DNA of 64,000 bases, taken from contig NZ_AUDS01000023.1 in assembly GCF_000425585.1 (NCBI RefSeq), forward strand, positions 43,004-107,003. The letters are read 5' to 3'. This document shows, in pieces, positions 1 to 7,944 of this stretch. The notes below the pieces were generated by a model. That model ran no database searches. It had not been told where the DNA came from and was given only the letters and a program-made list of their open reading frames with translations. Position 1 is the first letter of the stretch. Every line of letters starts with the position of its first letter. Source of the DNA: Terrimonas ferruginea DSM 30193 (GTDB taxonomy: Bacteria > Bacteroidota > Bacteroidia > Chitinophagales > Chitinophagaceae). Both the position numbers and the translations under genes were made by a program.

Positions 1-1280
1 GATGTAAAGTGGTATGCCTGGATGAGAATGGCAATTTTCTTCAGTACACCACCATCTTTCCGCATGCACCACAAAACGACTGGCAGGGTGCTGCGGCCAC
101 ATTGACAAAACTCGTAAAGGATCATGGCATACAGGCCATCGGGTATGGAAACGGCACGGCAAGCAAGGAAACGGAGCAACTGGTACGCAGTCTGCAATTT
201 CCGGAGCCTGTGTCGGTATTTATGGTCAATGAAAGTGGTGCGTCCATTTACTCTGCCAGCGAAGTAGCGCGGGAGGAATTTCCTGATCAGGATGTAACGG
301 TCCGTGGTGCCATCAGCATTGGCCGCCGCCTGCTGGACCCCTTGAGCGAACTCGTAAAGATCGACGCAAAAAGTATCGGCGTTGGACAATACCAGCACGA
401 TGTGAATCAAAATAAACTGAAAGAATCCCTCGACCAGGTAGTGGAAAGCTGTGTAAACTTTGTGGGCGTAGATGTGAATACGGCGAGCAAACATTTGCTG
501 ACCTATGTATCAGGGTTGAGTGGAACCGTAGCCAAAAATATTGTGGAGTACCGCAGCAAGAACGGCGCATTCAAAAGCCGGGATGAGTTGAAGAAAGTTT
601 CGATGCTCGGGCCGAAAGCATTTGAGCAAAGCGCAGGCTTCCTTCGTATTCCCGGTGCGGAAAATCCTTTGGACAATTCTGCTGTGCATCCGGAAAGCTA
701 TGGTGTAGTGGAAGCAATGTCGGCTAAATTGAATTGCAGTGTAAAGGAACTGATCTCCAAACCGGAACTGCGCAAATCCATCAATGTGAAAGATTATGTT
801 TCTGAAACAATAGGAGAATTCACTATTTCAGACATCCTGAAAGAATTGGAAAAACCGGGTCGTGACCCTCGTTCACCGATCGAAGAGTTTCGTTTTGCCG
901 AAGGCATCAGCACCATGGCCGATCTGAAGCCCGGCATGAAAGTGCCGGGTATTGTGACCAATGTTACCAATTTCGGTGCATTCGTGGATGTGGGGGTAAA
1001 ACAGGATGGGCTTGTACACATTTCTCATCTGGCCAACCGTTATGTAAGCGATCCTAACGAGGTGGTGAAACTGAATCAGAAAGTGATGGTGACGGTAGTA
1101 GAGGTAGATGCTTCGCGCAAACGTATTGCCTTGAGCATGAAAGATGCGGAAAGCAAACCCGAGCCTCGCCGCGACAACAACAATAACCGCAATCGCAATA
1201 CCGGCAAAACGGATAATCGCCCATCGTCATTGAATCCGTTTCAGGCGAAGCTGGAGGAGTTGAAGAAGAAATTCAAGTAA
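1..1280 (+). CDS. tex: Tex-family RNA-binding protein, C-terminal part (5' end outside window)
   Basis: Tex proteins are cytoplasmic nucleic-acid-binding proteins linked to transcription and RNA handling. The reading frame is open to the left edge (Cys-Lys codons precede the first possible GTG at 9), so the N-terminal part is missing. Visible in order are the end of the YqgF/RNase H-like domain (residues about 1-100), a helix-hairpin-helix region (about 150-220, with GLSGTVAKNIVEYR and a second hairpin near LGPKAFEQ), and an S1 RNA-binding domain (about 305-377, GIVTNVTNFGAFVDVG). A basic, Asn/Arg-rich tail follows. The stop codon at 1278-1280 lies inside a TAAGTAG-type heptamer repeat. The domain order is diagnostic, so the family call is secure. 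Confidence 0.95.
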   Translation, partial: CKVVCLDENGNFLQYTTIFPHAPQNDWQGAAATLTKLVKDHGIQAIGYGNGTASKETEQLVRSLQFPEPVSVFMVNESGASIYSASEVAREEFPDQDVTVRGAISIGRRLLDPLSELVKIDAKSIGVGQYQHDVNQNKLKESLDQVVESCVNFVGVDVNTASKHLLTYVSGLSGTVAKNIVEYRSKNGAFKSRDELKKVSMLGPKAFEQSAGFLRIPGAENPLDNSAVHPESYGVVEAMSAKLNCSVKELISKPELRKSINVKDYVSETIGEFTISDILKELEKPGRDPRSPIEEFRFAEGISTMADLKPGMKVPGIVTNVTNFGAFVDVGVKQDGLVHISHLANRYVSDPNEVVKLNQKVMVTVVEVDASRKRIALSMKDAESKPEPRRDNNNNRNRNTGKTDNRPSSLNPFQAKLEELKKKFK

Positions 1281-1372
1281 GTAGTAAGTGAACAGCCATT
1301 TCCTATTGACTTATTGACGATTCACCATTCACCATTCACGATTGACCATTCACCATTCACCATTCACGATTC
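1276..1372. repeat. Intergenic heptamer repeats (TAAGTAG and ATTCACC/GATTCAC types)
   Basis: The space between tex and the convergent gene on the minus strand holds a short TAAGTAG-type run (1276-1290), an ACAGCC box, and then about 55 bases of ATTCACC/GATTGAC-type heptamers. The repeats supply the stop codons of both neighbours: TAA of tex, and TGA of the minus-strand gene within GAATCGTGA. The same repeat families recur in most intergenic spaces of the window. Confidence 0.85.
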
Positions 1373-2560
1373 AAACAAACACAAAGTTCCGCCCACCCAT
1401 TCCTTGTCTTTGTTGTAACGCACACCGATCATCTTGCCTTTGCTCAACCTTGCGAGGTTGTTGGCCGCAACAGGCCGATCTGCTCCTTTTTTCCAAAAAT
1501 AAAACAAGCGGATCTCGGCTTTGGCAGGCTCGTCGGGTGTGATGACAACATCGGCATACTTAACCTTTTTCTGAAGGATCCAGTTAGCAGGGTCCTTTAC
1601 GGCTTCGAGATCGGCAGGTGTAACATCGATTACCACACCCTGGCCGGCAAAGGAGAACAAAGGTTTCAATACATAATTTTCCAGATCGGACGGCCATTCG
1701 GTCAATTGATCGAGAAAATAAGTCGGCGGTACATAAGCGTGTTTGATAAACGGCAGCGTGTATTTGCTGATGCGGTAAAACCAGGAAGGATGCGGAGCCC
1801 ATTCCACATCCAGTGGCTCGAACAGAAGTTTGCCTTTTTCCTGTACCTCTTCGGATTGTTGTGCAAGATCGTCAAAAATGATGCGGTTATAAATGCGATG
1901 TACCTGTGTTTTAACGCCGTCGCGCAGGTAAAATAACTCCTTTCCTTCCTTAATCAATTCGGTAAGACATACGGGTTCGATGCCAAGATAATCTTTGGTG
2001 CAATAGAAATCTATCCGTGTTTTTTGCTGATGCGGGAAAAGCTCCAGCAGGATCACATGCTCCGGTGAATGATTACCCAGGATGGTATCCTTCAACAATT
2101 GTATATAAGAAGATTTGTCGTAGGGAGGCAGGTAAGAACTATAACCTTCGGGCATATCAAAATGACGGTGAACGACATCGTCCAGTAATATTTCATAGGC
2201 AAAAAGCGAAGGGAATCCCTGCATCTCGATCAATTGCGGTTCATATCCGCCGTTCCCGTCCTCGCATATACCGAAGTCGAATGCAATAAAATCGGTATGC
2301 TCATCTTCGTTGGGAACGCGCAAATGATCGGGGATGGCTTTTTCGGTCATCTCTTTGAAGCCGGGGCTTACGATCGTATCCACGATGCTTTCGCAGGCCG
2401 CCAGTAATTTATCCCTGAAATCGCGCGGAACAAAGACCGGTGTTTCCGCCACCCGGAATTCGATGGCGCCCGGATGAATATTTTGCAGATCATGAAGAAA
2501 AGCCTCGTAACGTTCAGGGGTAAAAGCCTGGTTGTATTGCTCGCGGATAGATGGGGTCAT
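1364..2560 (-). CDS. Uncharacterised protein with ATP-grasp-like features
   Basis: No confident family name. The start was set at the ATG at 2560 (MTPSIREQYNQ); the frame is open further upstream, but that stretch reads as intergenic, Cys/Arg-rich sequence. The 398-residue protein has no signal peptide or membrane segment and is probably cytoplasmic. The segment ENYVLKPLFSFAGQGV (about residue 300) followed by WILQKKVKYADVV resembles the lysine-containing nucleotide-binding strands of ATP-grasp enzymes. An acidic stretch, CEDGNGGYEPQLIEMQGFPS, could hold metal ligands. If that fold is right it would be an ATP-dependent carboxylate-amine ligase of unknown substrate, but this is inference. It ends in Glu-Ser-stop encoded by a GATTCAC-type repeat. 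Confidence 0.7.
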   Translation of the reverse strand: MTPSIREQYNQAFTPERYEAFLHDLQNIHPGAIEFRVAETPVFVPRDFRDKLLAACESIVDTIVSPGFKEMTEKAIPDHLRVPNEDEHTDFIAFDFGICEDGNGGYEPQLIEMQGFPSLFAYEILLDDVVHRHFDMPEGYSSYLPPYDKSSYIQLLKDTILGNHSPEHVILLELFPHQQKTRIDFYCTKDYLGIEPVCLTELIKEGKELFYLRDGVKTQVHRIYNRIIFDDLAQQSEEVQEKGKLLFEPLDVEWAPHPSWFYRISKYTLPFIKHAYVPPTYFLDQLTEWPSDLENYVLKPLFSFAGQGVVIDVTPADLEAVKDPANWILQKKVKYADVVITPDEPAKAEIRLFYFWKKGADRPVAANNLARLSKGKMIGVRYNKDKEWVGGTLCLFES

Positions 2561-2687
2561 ACGTTCAACTTGAAGTATCAAGATACGAAGGGAAAATTGC
2601 TTCCCCAAACAACGCCGGACGCAGCGTGAATTACCCAAGGCTGCAATAAAAAAAAAACCACATCTTTGTAGCCCAAACGTTGTCAAT

Positions 2688-3704
2688 ATGAACAGAAAAT
2701 ATGTCGTGTTTATTGTTATGACCTTATTGCTGAGTCAGTTTGTGATGGCGCAAGGTGACTTCATTGCCAAAAGCAGCAGTGAAGGGTTGTATGTGAACCA
2801 TAAGGTAGCTCCGAAAGAAGGTCTGTATGCGATAGCGCGTATCTATCATCTGCATCCCCGGACGATCGCTTCGTTTAATAAAATAGATATCAACCAGGGG
2901 CTCAATCTTGGCCAGGTGATTAAGATTCCGCTGACCAACGAAAACTTTAACCAGCAATCATCACAGGGTACGCCTGTATATTATATCGTAGGTGAAAAAG
3001 AGGGGCTCATGAAAGTGAGCAACCTTGCCAATAAAGTAACGCTTGCCCGCCTGCGCGACTGGAATAAACTCAGTTCGGATGTAGTGCCGGCAGGTAAAAA
3101 ACTCATTATCGGCTATGTGGCCAATATGGCGGATGCTGCGCCGGCGCCTGCTCCTGTTGCAACAAGCGAACCCAAACAACCGGTTACGCCTGTTCAGGAA
3201 ACAAAACCTGCCCCTGCCGAAAAGCCATTTGTGGTAGAGGAGAAGCCGCTGCCGAAAGAAGAACCGAAGAAAGAAGAACCCAAAGAAACACCGGTAGTAG
3301 TGAAGGAAGAACCTAAAAAAGAGGAGCCACGCCGCGAACAGCCGAAGACAGCACCTGCTCCTGCGGCAACACCGGCATCGGAGGATGGCTATTTCAAAAC
3401 AGCTTTTGCCCAGCAGACGCGTTCAACACCCATCTCTAAAAATGAAACGGTAACAGCCGGTATATTCAAAACATCCAGCGGCTGGCAGGATGCCAAATAT
3501 TATCTTCTTGTTGACGGCGTGCCAACGGGTACGATCATCCGTATCACGAACCCGGACAACAACAAAGCTGTATATGCAAAAGTACTGGGTGAAATGAGTT
3601 CGATCCGTCAGAACCAGGGGATGAATATCCGTATCAGTAATGCGGCGGCATCTGCTCTTGGTGTTGGGGAGAGTGATAAGTTTATTGTCAACATTGCGTA
3701 CTAG
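2688..3704 (+). CDS. Secreted LysM protein with RlpA-like C-terminal domain
   Basis: The 338-residue protein starts with a signal peptide (MNRKYVVFIVMTLLLSQFVMAQ). Two LysM-like peptidoglycan-binding modules follow (about 32-80, with EGLYAIARIYHLHPRTIASFNKI, and about 98-145). A Pro/Lys/Glu-rich linker (about 155-230) looks extended and probably spans the periplasm. The C-terminal 100 residues (GIFKTSSGWQDAKYYLLVDGVPTGTIIRITNP ...) resemble the double-psi beta-barrel of RlpA-like septal proteins. The protein is therefore probably a periplasmic cell-wall-binding protein. It lies divergent from the ATP-grasp-like gene and just upstream of the hairpin repeat array. Catalytic activity is not evident. 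Confidence 0.85.
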   Translation: MNRKYVVFIVMTLLLSQFVMAQGDFIAKSSSEGLYVNHKVAPKEGLYAIARIYHLHPRTIASFNKIDINQGLNLGQVIKIPLTNENFNQQSSQGTPVYYIVGEKEGLMKVSNLANKVTLARLRDWNKLSSDVVPAGKKLIIGYVANMADAAPAPAPVATSEPKQPVTPVQETKPAPAEKPFVVEEKPLPKEEPKKEEPKETPVVVKEEPKKEEPRREQPKTAPAPAATPASEDGYFKTAFAQQTRSTPISKNETVTAGIFKTSSGWQDAKYYLLVDGVPTGTIIRITNPDNNKAVYAKVLGEMSSIRQNQGMNIRISNAAASALGVGESDKFIVNIAY

Positions 3705-3740
3705 GTAAAACAGCCGTAATAAGTAATTAGTTTTAAGTAA

Positions 3741-4426
3741 CAGCGATGGTTCGTGTATACACGAGCCATCGCTGTTTAGGATGAGACTTGCGTCTTAAAT
3801 TCGGAGGTAAATTATTAAGCTGCGGCATTCCGTCGCGAGCCGGAGCGACGCCGTGCTTCCCTGGTTCGTGTACACACGAACCAGGGTTATTGGGTGTTGT
3901 TGGTGTGAACACCAACAACGGCGGCAGGTTACCAAGCGTGGATTGTGGGAGGTGTTGCCTTATGAAGTTGACACCTTGGTTCGTGTACACACGAACCAAG
4001 GCTATTGAGTGTTGTTCGTGTGAACACCAACAACGGCGGCAGGTTACTAAGCGTGGAGTGTGGGAGGTGTTGTCTTATGAAGTTGACTCCCTGGTTCGTG
4101 TATACACGAGCCAGGATTATTGGGTGTTGTTGGTTTGAACACCAACAACGGCGGCAGGTTACCAAGCGCGGGGTGTGGGAGGTGTTGTCTTATGAAGTTG
4201 ACTCCTTGGTTCGTGTATACACGAACCAAGGCTATTGAGTGTTGTTCGTGTGAACACCAACAACGGCGGGAGGTTACTAAGCGTGGAGTGTGGGAGGTGT
4301 TGTCTTATGAAGTTGACCCCTTGGTTCGTGTGAACACCAACAACGGCGGCAGGTTACCAAGCGCGGGGTGTGGGAGGTGTTGTCTTATGAAGTTGACTCC
4401 TTGGTTCGTGTATACACGAACCAAGG
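3741..4426. repeat. Hairpin repeat array, five-plus units with exact 115-bp period
   Basis: The 818-base space between the LysM gene and fmt holds no credible gene. A first hairpin (3741-3774) has GCGATGG/CCATCGC arms around a TTCGTGTATACACGA core. From 3859 a composite unit repeats. Each unit has a TTCGTGT...ACACGAA hairpin with CCCTGG or CCTTGG arms, then a second hairpin (GTTGTT-GTGT-GA-ACACCAACAAC), then about 60 bases including AGGTGTTGTCTTATGAAGTTGAC. Hairpins begin at 3859, 3974, 4089, 4204 and 4319 (steps of exactly 115), and the last at 4399 after an 80-base step. The unit at 4319 is a hybrid in which the first hairpin is joined directly into the second, a 35-base deletion. Open frames crossing the array on both strands are repeat artefacts. 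Confidence 0.9.
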
Positions 4427-4492
4427 GCTGTTCAGGACGATGCTAACTTTACTGAGGCGTTTAAATTCGTGACTGCCAGAACCTCAGGATAC

Positions 4493-4536
4493 GATTGACA
4501 ATTCACGATTCACGATTGACGATTAACGATTCACAA
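4493..4536. repeat. GATTCAC/GATTGAC heptamer run overlapping the fmt stop
   Basis: ATTCACGATTCACGATTGAC-type heptamers end inside the 3' end of fmt. On the minus strand they read GTGAATCGTTAA, giving the last residues Val-Asn-Arg and the stop of fmt. Confidence 0.8.
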
Positions 4537-5464
4537 AACGATAGCCCCGCAGGAACTCATCTATCCCTATTCTCTTTTTCCCTTCAAGTTGTAATTCTTT
4601 CACCAGCACATAACCATCATTACAGGCAAAACGTAAATATGTTTTACTATCCGTATCGTAAGCGCCCGGTGCGTGGGAAGGTGTTTGCAATTGCTTTTCA
4701 CTGCGGAAAATTTTCAGCGTTTTATCATCGAGCGAAGTGAAAGCTCCGGGAAAGGGAGAGAGACCGCGGATAAGATTATGTACTATTGCAGTGGGTTGAT
4801 TAAAATCGATCCGGGCCGTATCTGTAAAGAGTTTTGGTGCATGATGTAAGGTGCTTCCTTCGTCCGCCTGTTGCGGTTGTTCGGTGAGAGTTCCATCTGC
4901 TAATCCTTTTACGGTTTTTACCAGCAATTGTGCACCGTTCTCTTTCATGCGATCATGCACTTCGCCGGCCGTTTCATTTTCCCCGATTGGAAAGCTGTCC
5001 TGCAATAAAATATCTCCGGTGTCGATCTCGTGTTGCAAACGGAAAGTGGTGACACCTGTAACGGTTTCACCGTTGATTACGGCCCAGTTGATCGGAGCCG
5101 CTCCACGATATTGAGGCAGCAGTGAACCGTGCAGATTGACGGTGCCCAGCGGCGGCATGTTCCATACCAATTCAGGCAACATGCGGAAAGCAACCACGAT
5201 CTGTAAATCGGCATCGAGTTTACGCAATTCTTCGAGGAACACCGGATTCTTCAGCCGTTCCGGTTGGAGAACAGGAATCTCTTTTTCTACGGCATATTGT
5301 TTTACCGCACTGCCCTGCATTTTCATCCCACGGCCCGCGGGTTTGTCCGGAGCGGTGATGACGGCTACAATATGACATCCCGCCTGCACCAATGCATCCA
5401 GCGAAGCAACGGCAAATTCAGGTGTACCCATGAAAACAATACGGAGAGAACGGAAATCCTTCAT
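4523..5464 (-). CDS. fmt: Methionyl-tRNA formyltransferase
   Basis: This cytoplasmic enzyme formylates Met-tRNAfMet using 10-formyl-tetrahydrofolate, for translation initiation. The start is placed at ATG 5464 (MKDFRSLRIVFMGTPEFA), giving 313 residues, the usual family length; the ten upstream in-frame residues are discarded. Family marks are GTPEFAVAS near the N-terminus, the formyl-folate site VNLHGSLLPQYRGAAPINWA with its Asn and His, and the catalytic Asp in HEIDTGDIL. The C-terminal domain ends in LEGKKRIGIDEFLRGYRF. Taking out the mobile element at 5567-7977 would put fmt next to namZ on the same strand, separated only by repeats. Confidence 0.96.
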   Translation of the reverse strand: MKDFRSLRIVFMGTPEFAVASLDALVQAGCHIVAVITAPDKPAGRGMKMQGSAVKQYAVEKEIPVLQPERLKNPVFLEELRKLDADLQIVVAFRMLPELVWNMPPLGTVNLHGSLLPQYRGAAPINWAVINGETVTGVTTFRLQHEIDTGDILLQDSFPIGENETAGEVHDRMKENGAQLLVKTVKGLADGTLTEQPQQADEGSTLHHAPKLFTDTARIDFNQPTAIVHNLIRGLSPFPGAFTSLDDKTLKIFRSEKQLQTPSHAPGAYDTDSKTYLRFACNDGYVLVKELQLEGKKRIGIDEFLRGYRFVNR

Positions 5465-5507
5465 ATAATTCAAAAGTAAAAAGTAAAAAGTCAATCCCGA
5501 AGTCTCG

Positions 5508-5566
5508 GGAGTGAATGGTGAATAGTCAATAGTGAATAGTGAATAGGCAATGGCTACTTACTACTT
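5508..5566. repeat. Heptamer repeats upstream of fmt, disrupted by a mobile element
   Basis: GTGAATAGT-type and TACTTAC-type heptamers lie here. The TAC-type tract appears interrupted by the element at 5567-7977 and resumes at 7978 (TACTACTTATAACTTATTAC), which suggests that a heptamer tract was the insertion target. Confidence 0.75.
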
Positions 5567-5586
5567 ACCCGTTGGCGGAATTAATT
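5567..5586 (+). repeat. Left terminal inverted repeat
   Basis: Twenty bases, ACCCGTTGGCGGAATTAATT, exactly complementary to 7958-7977. Pairing stops on both sides (5566 and 5587 mismatch their partners), which defines the arm length. Confidence 0.85.
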
Positions 5587-5597
5587 CATTCAAATAT

Positions 5598-5620
5598 AGC
5601 GGCTTTTAAGCCGCTTTTTT
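5598..5620 (+). terminator. Intrinsic terminator just inside the left end of the element
   Basis: AGCGGCTT / AAGCCGCT stem with a two-base loop, followed by a T run. It reads on the plus strand and would stop outside transcription from entering the element. Confidence 0.75.
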
Positions 5621-5645
5621 ATTGGGCCGGTAAAAGAAAATAAAA

Positions 5646-5676
5646 TTGCCAGCGAATGCTAATGTTGCTACATTTG
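5646..5676 (+). promoter_or_regulatory. Bacteroidota-type promoter for the 169-residue cargo gene
   Basis: TTG (5646-5648), a 20-base spacer, then TACATTTG (5669-5676), matching the TTG / TAnnTTTG consensus. It would give a leader of about 15 bases before the ATG at 5698. Confidence 0.65.
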
Positions 5677-5697
5677 TAAAAAATAAGCAACTATAAC

Positions 5698-6207
5698 ATG
5701 AGTGGCAATATCTCCATCTCTCCTGAAATGCAGAAACAAGTTAGCGATCATCTGAAAAATGACCCTGTGGCGAAAGAGATCGCGGATAAAGAACTACTCC
5801 TACATCAGAAGAAGAATGAACTCATTGAGTTGGAAGGGGAATTATCCATTCTTAAAAAGAAGAGGCCTGAAATTGATTTACGATATCGTGAGTCGATTAA
5901 CTGGTGTTTGACAATTGATTCAGAGAACCCCTACTATTTTCTCAAAAGTAAGGAGGGCCTCGTTAGGTGCGTGGAGTATAAGCACAAATACAAACTCACC
6001 CAAGGGCAAAACAGCGCTTTCGGTGCAGTATTAAGCACCCTTTTCAAAGAAAATAAAGTCGGAAGAATCACACCCGAGCACATGGATGTGTTTTTTTACG
6101 GATTGCCAGAGATGTTTGATGAGGATAAAAACGGACAATTAACGATTCTAAAGAAGAAGTATCAGAAAAATGTTCATAAACTAAGACATGTGAACGTAAA
6201 GTTCTAA
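5698..6207 (+). CDS. Unknown 169-residue cargo protein of the mobile element
   Basis: No family recognised. The ATG at 5698 follows a good promoter (5646-5676), and a hairpin terminator follows the stop, so it is an expressed single-gene unit. Residues about 25-60 are Lys/Glu/Leu-rich and likely form a coiled coil (KELLLHQKKNELIELEGELSILKKK). The C-terminal half has an ordered look (GQNSAFGAVLSTLFKENKVGRITPEHMDVFFYGLPEMFDED) that might be a small winged-helix-like or all-helical domain, but this is a guess. There is no signal peptide or membrane segment. It sits between the left end of the transposon and the transposase, on the same strand. It could help or control transposition, or be unrelated cargo. 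Confidence 0.75.
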   Translation: MSGNISISPEMQKQVSDHLKNDPVAKEIADKELLLHQKKNELIELEGELSILKKKRPEIDLRYRESINWCLTIDSENPYYFLKSKEGLVRCVEYKHKYKLTQGQNSAFGAVLSTLFKENKVGRITPEHMDVFFYGLPEMFDEDKNGQLTILKKKYQKNVHKLRHVNVKF

Positions 6208-6212
6208 AAACT

Positions 6213-6250
6213 AAAAGCCTCCCAAGTTTTGACCGACCGGAAGGCTTTTA
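6213..6250 (+). terminator. Terminator after the 169-residue cargo gene
   Basis: AAAAGCCTCC pairs with GGAAGGCTTTT (one imperfect position) a few bases after the stop at 6207. The symmetric A- and T-flanked arms could work in both directions. Confidence 0.65.
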
Positions 6251-6391
6251 AGATAGTTACAATGGGCTCCGATAACGATGGCGGGATTCCGCCCTTATCA
6301 AGCTATAATCCCCCGGTTCGATTCCGGCGTAGTCCACTGTTTTCTTACCATAAAGGTAAGAAAATTTTGTCATGCCCTGACGAGATTTTCA

Positions 6392-7297
6392 ATGCACTGC
6401 ATCAAAACCAATTTTGATAAAATACTGGCCATCCTGAAAGATGTGTTGGGCTGCGAGTTGCCAGCTTGTGGAAGTCTGCGGCGCCCTGGCCCGGTACCTA
6501 AATTTTCAGATATGGAGGTAGTAGCATTGAGTTTGACCGCTGAGTGCATGGGGATCGATAGTGAATCCTACCTGTTCTCAAAGATTGAGACAACTTACCA
6601 GGATGACTTCCCCAACATGATCAGTCGCCGGCAGTTTAATGACAGGCGGAAAAGCCTCTTTCACTGGCAAGAGAAGATCAGAAAGTGCCTATCAAGCATT
6701 CTGAACGCGGCCACGGAGGTATTTGCCATTGATTCTATGCCGGTGGAGATCTGTAAAATGTCCCGGAAAGATCGCAATAAAATGGGCAAAGAACATGAGT
6801 ACACCTCACCCGATAAAGGATATTGTGCTTCGCAGAATAAATGGTTCTATGGCTACAAACTGCATTGTACCTGCTCTCCCAATGGAGTGATTGAAACACT
6901 TGATATCGGTAAAGCATCAGTTCACGATATTCATTATCTGAAGGACGTTCGCAACCACTTCAAAAATTGCCTGATCATCGGGGATAAGGGTTATTTGAAC
7001 AAGACCGTAAAGGGGCAACTATTTGTTGAGAAGGGTATCTGCCTGGAAACAGCCAATAGAAATAACCAGGTGGAAAAGAAGCCGATGCTTTATGTTCTAA
7101 AGAAGATCCGGAAACGAATCGAGACTGTATTCTCTCAATTATGTGACCAGTTTATGATCCAGCGGAACTACGCAAAATCGTTTTCGGGATTCCGAACAAG
7201 GGTTTTGTCGAAAGTATCGGCAATGACCTGCTTGCAATACCTCAATAAATTCATTAAAAATCAGCCAGTTGGTAGGATAAAATATGCTTTGAAATAG
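6392..7297 (+). CDS. IS982-family DDE transposase
   Basis: Transposases of this family cut and join DNA at the element ends using an Asp-Asp-Glu triad. Start chosen at ATG 6392 (MHCIKTNFDKILAILKD, 301 residues), the usual family length; the longer frame from 6278 reads through non-conserved sequence. The triad candidates are Asp in FAIDSMPVEIC (about 113), Asp in LIIGDKGYL (about 195) and Glu in KKIRKRIETVFSQLCDQF (about 243). The N-terminal PKFSDMEVVALSLTAECMGID and the C-terminal RNYAKSFSGFRTRVLSKVSA are typical of IS982. No frameshift or internal stop is visible, so it is probably active. It lies between the two cargo genes of the 5567-7977 element. Confidence 0.9.
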   Translation: MHCIKTNFDKILAILKDVLGCELPACGSLRRPGPVPKFSDMEVVALSLTAECMGIDSESYLFSKIETTYQDDFPNMISRRQFNDRRKSLFHWQEKIRKCLSSILNAATEVFAIDSMPVEICKMSRKDRNKMGKEHEYTSPDKGYCASQNKWFYGYKLHCTCSPNGVIETLDIGKASVHDIHYLKDVRNHFKNCLIIGDKGYLNKTVKGQLFVEKGICLETANRNNQVEKKPMLYVLKKIRKRIETVFSQLCDQFMIQRNYAKSFSGFRTRVLSKVSAMTCLQYLNKFIKNQPVGRIKYALK

Positions 7298-7308
7298 CGG
7301 GCTGTTTA

Positions 7309-7320
7309 GCTACTTTTGAT
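7309..7320 (+). repeat. 12-base direct repeat, copy 1
   Basis: GCTACTTTTGAT, found again at 7945-7956. Copy 1 lies 12 bases after the transposase stop; copy 2 ends one base before the right inverted end. The pair brackets the 7527-7940 cargo gene. Confidence 0.8.
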
Positions 7321-7409
7321 CCCTAAATATTATTGGCGTTAGCTATTTCTTGTTCTGAAAACTGGCAAATTTTTCATTACACCAAGAAAGAAGCAGTACG
7401 CTCACGCAC

Positions 7410-7487
7410 AGCGTGGGCTTATTGTCTATTGGTGTAAGGGTATGCCAGTACCTCAGAACAATAGCTTTAAGTCCCACGCTATTTTTT
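7410..7487 (+). terminator. Long imperfect hairpin with T tract upstream of the secreted cargo gene
   Basis: AGCGTGGG-CTTA (from 7410) pairs with TAAGTCCCACGCT (7468-7480), with a one-base bulge and a large loop, followed by seven T. It lies between the transposase and the 137-residue cargo gene and could be a terminator for the transposase, or an attenuator or fold-back element for the cargo gene. Confidence 0.5.
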
Positions 7488-7526
7488 TACTCTTGCCGGA
7501 GGGACTTAGGCATTAAACTTCCACTT

Positions 7527-7940
7527 ATGAAGTCTCTGTTCTTATCTTTCTTGACATTCCTATTTTTCTTGCTGCCCGAAAGGGCATTATCTCAGGATTG
7601 GACACCCATCAAACTAAAGTCAAACATTTACCGGGTCCTAAGTAAAGCATCAGAATCAAGTGAATTGCAGAAAAGCGATTCATTTATCGACCACATCATT
7701 GTAATTGACGCTCCCAATAAAATCATTAAAATATATCGCAATGGCATCGTTTCAGCGTACGATGTATTGTCGATGCCAGAAACGATTGAAAAGGAAAAAA
7801 TAGTCACGTACAAATTCAAATGCCTGGATGCGGAATCCGCAGAATGCGATGCCAGCTTGGTGTTTTATGAAAAAGAACCATTTTATCTGACGATATCTTG
7901 GAAGTTGAAAACAGAAATGTTTTTTATAAAAGAGGAATGA
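7527..7940 (+). CDS. Secreted 137-residue cargo protein, unknown function
   Basis: No family recognised. The ATG at 7527 begins a clear signal peptide (MKSLFLSFLTFLFFLLPERALSQ), so this start is preferred to the longer frame from 7413, whose extension overlaps a hairpin. The mature part is about 115 residues, mixed charge and rich in beta-type segments (HIIVIDAPNKIIKIYRNGIVSAYDVL), with one cysteine pair (KCLDAESAEC) that could form a disulphide in the periplasm. The gene is bracketed by the 12-base direct repeats at 7309 and 7945 and lies next to the right inverted end. This suggests capture as a unit by the transposon. It looks AT-richer than the flanking core genes. Confidence 0.7.
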   Translation: MKSLFLSFLTFLFFLLPERALSQDWTPIKLKSNIYRVLSKASESSELQKSDSFIDHIIVIDAPNKIIKIYRNGIVSAYDVLSMPETIEKEKIVTYKFKCLDAESAECDASLVFYEKEPFYLTISWKLKTEMFFIKEE

Positions 7941-7944
7941 GAAG

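Noticed and set aside
3741..4446. Overlapping open frames of 60-116 residues on both strands and a CRISPR-like appearance
   Set aside because: The frames repeat the same short peptides because they cross the 115-base tandem units, on both strands equally. There are no unique spacers between short repeats and no cas genes, so it is not a CRISPR.
6262..6335. tRNA-like segment (GGTTCGATTCC T-loop) upstream of the transposase
   Set aside because: The T-arm is convincing, but no matching 5' acceptor strand (GGACTAC) or proper anticodon arm is present, so it is not a complete tRNA. At most it is a relic.
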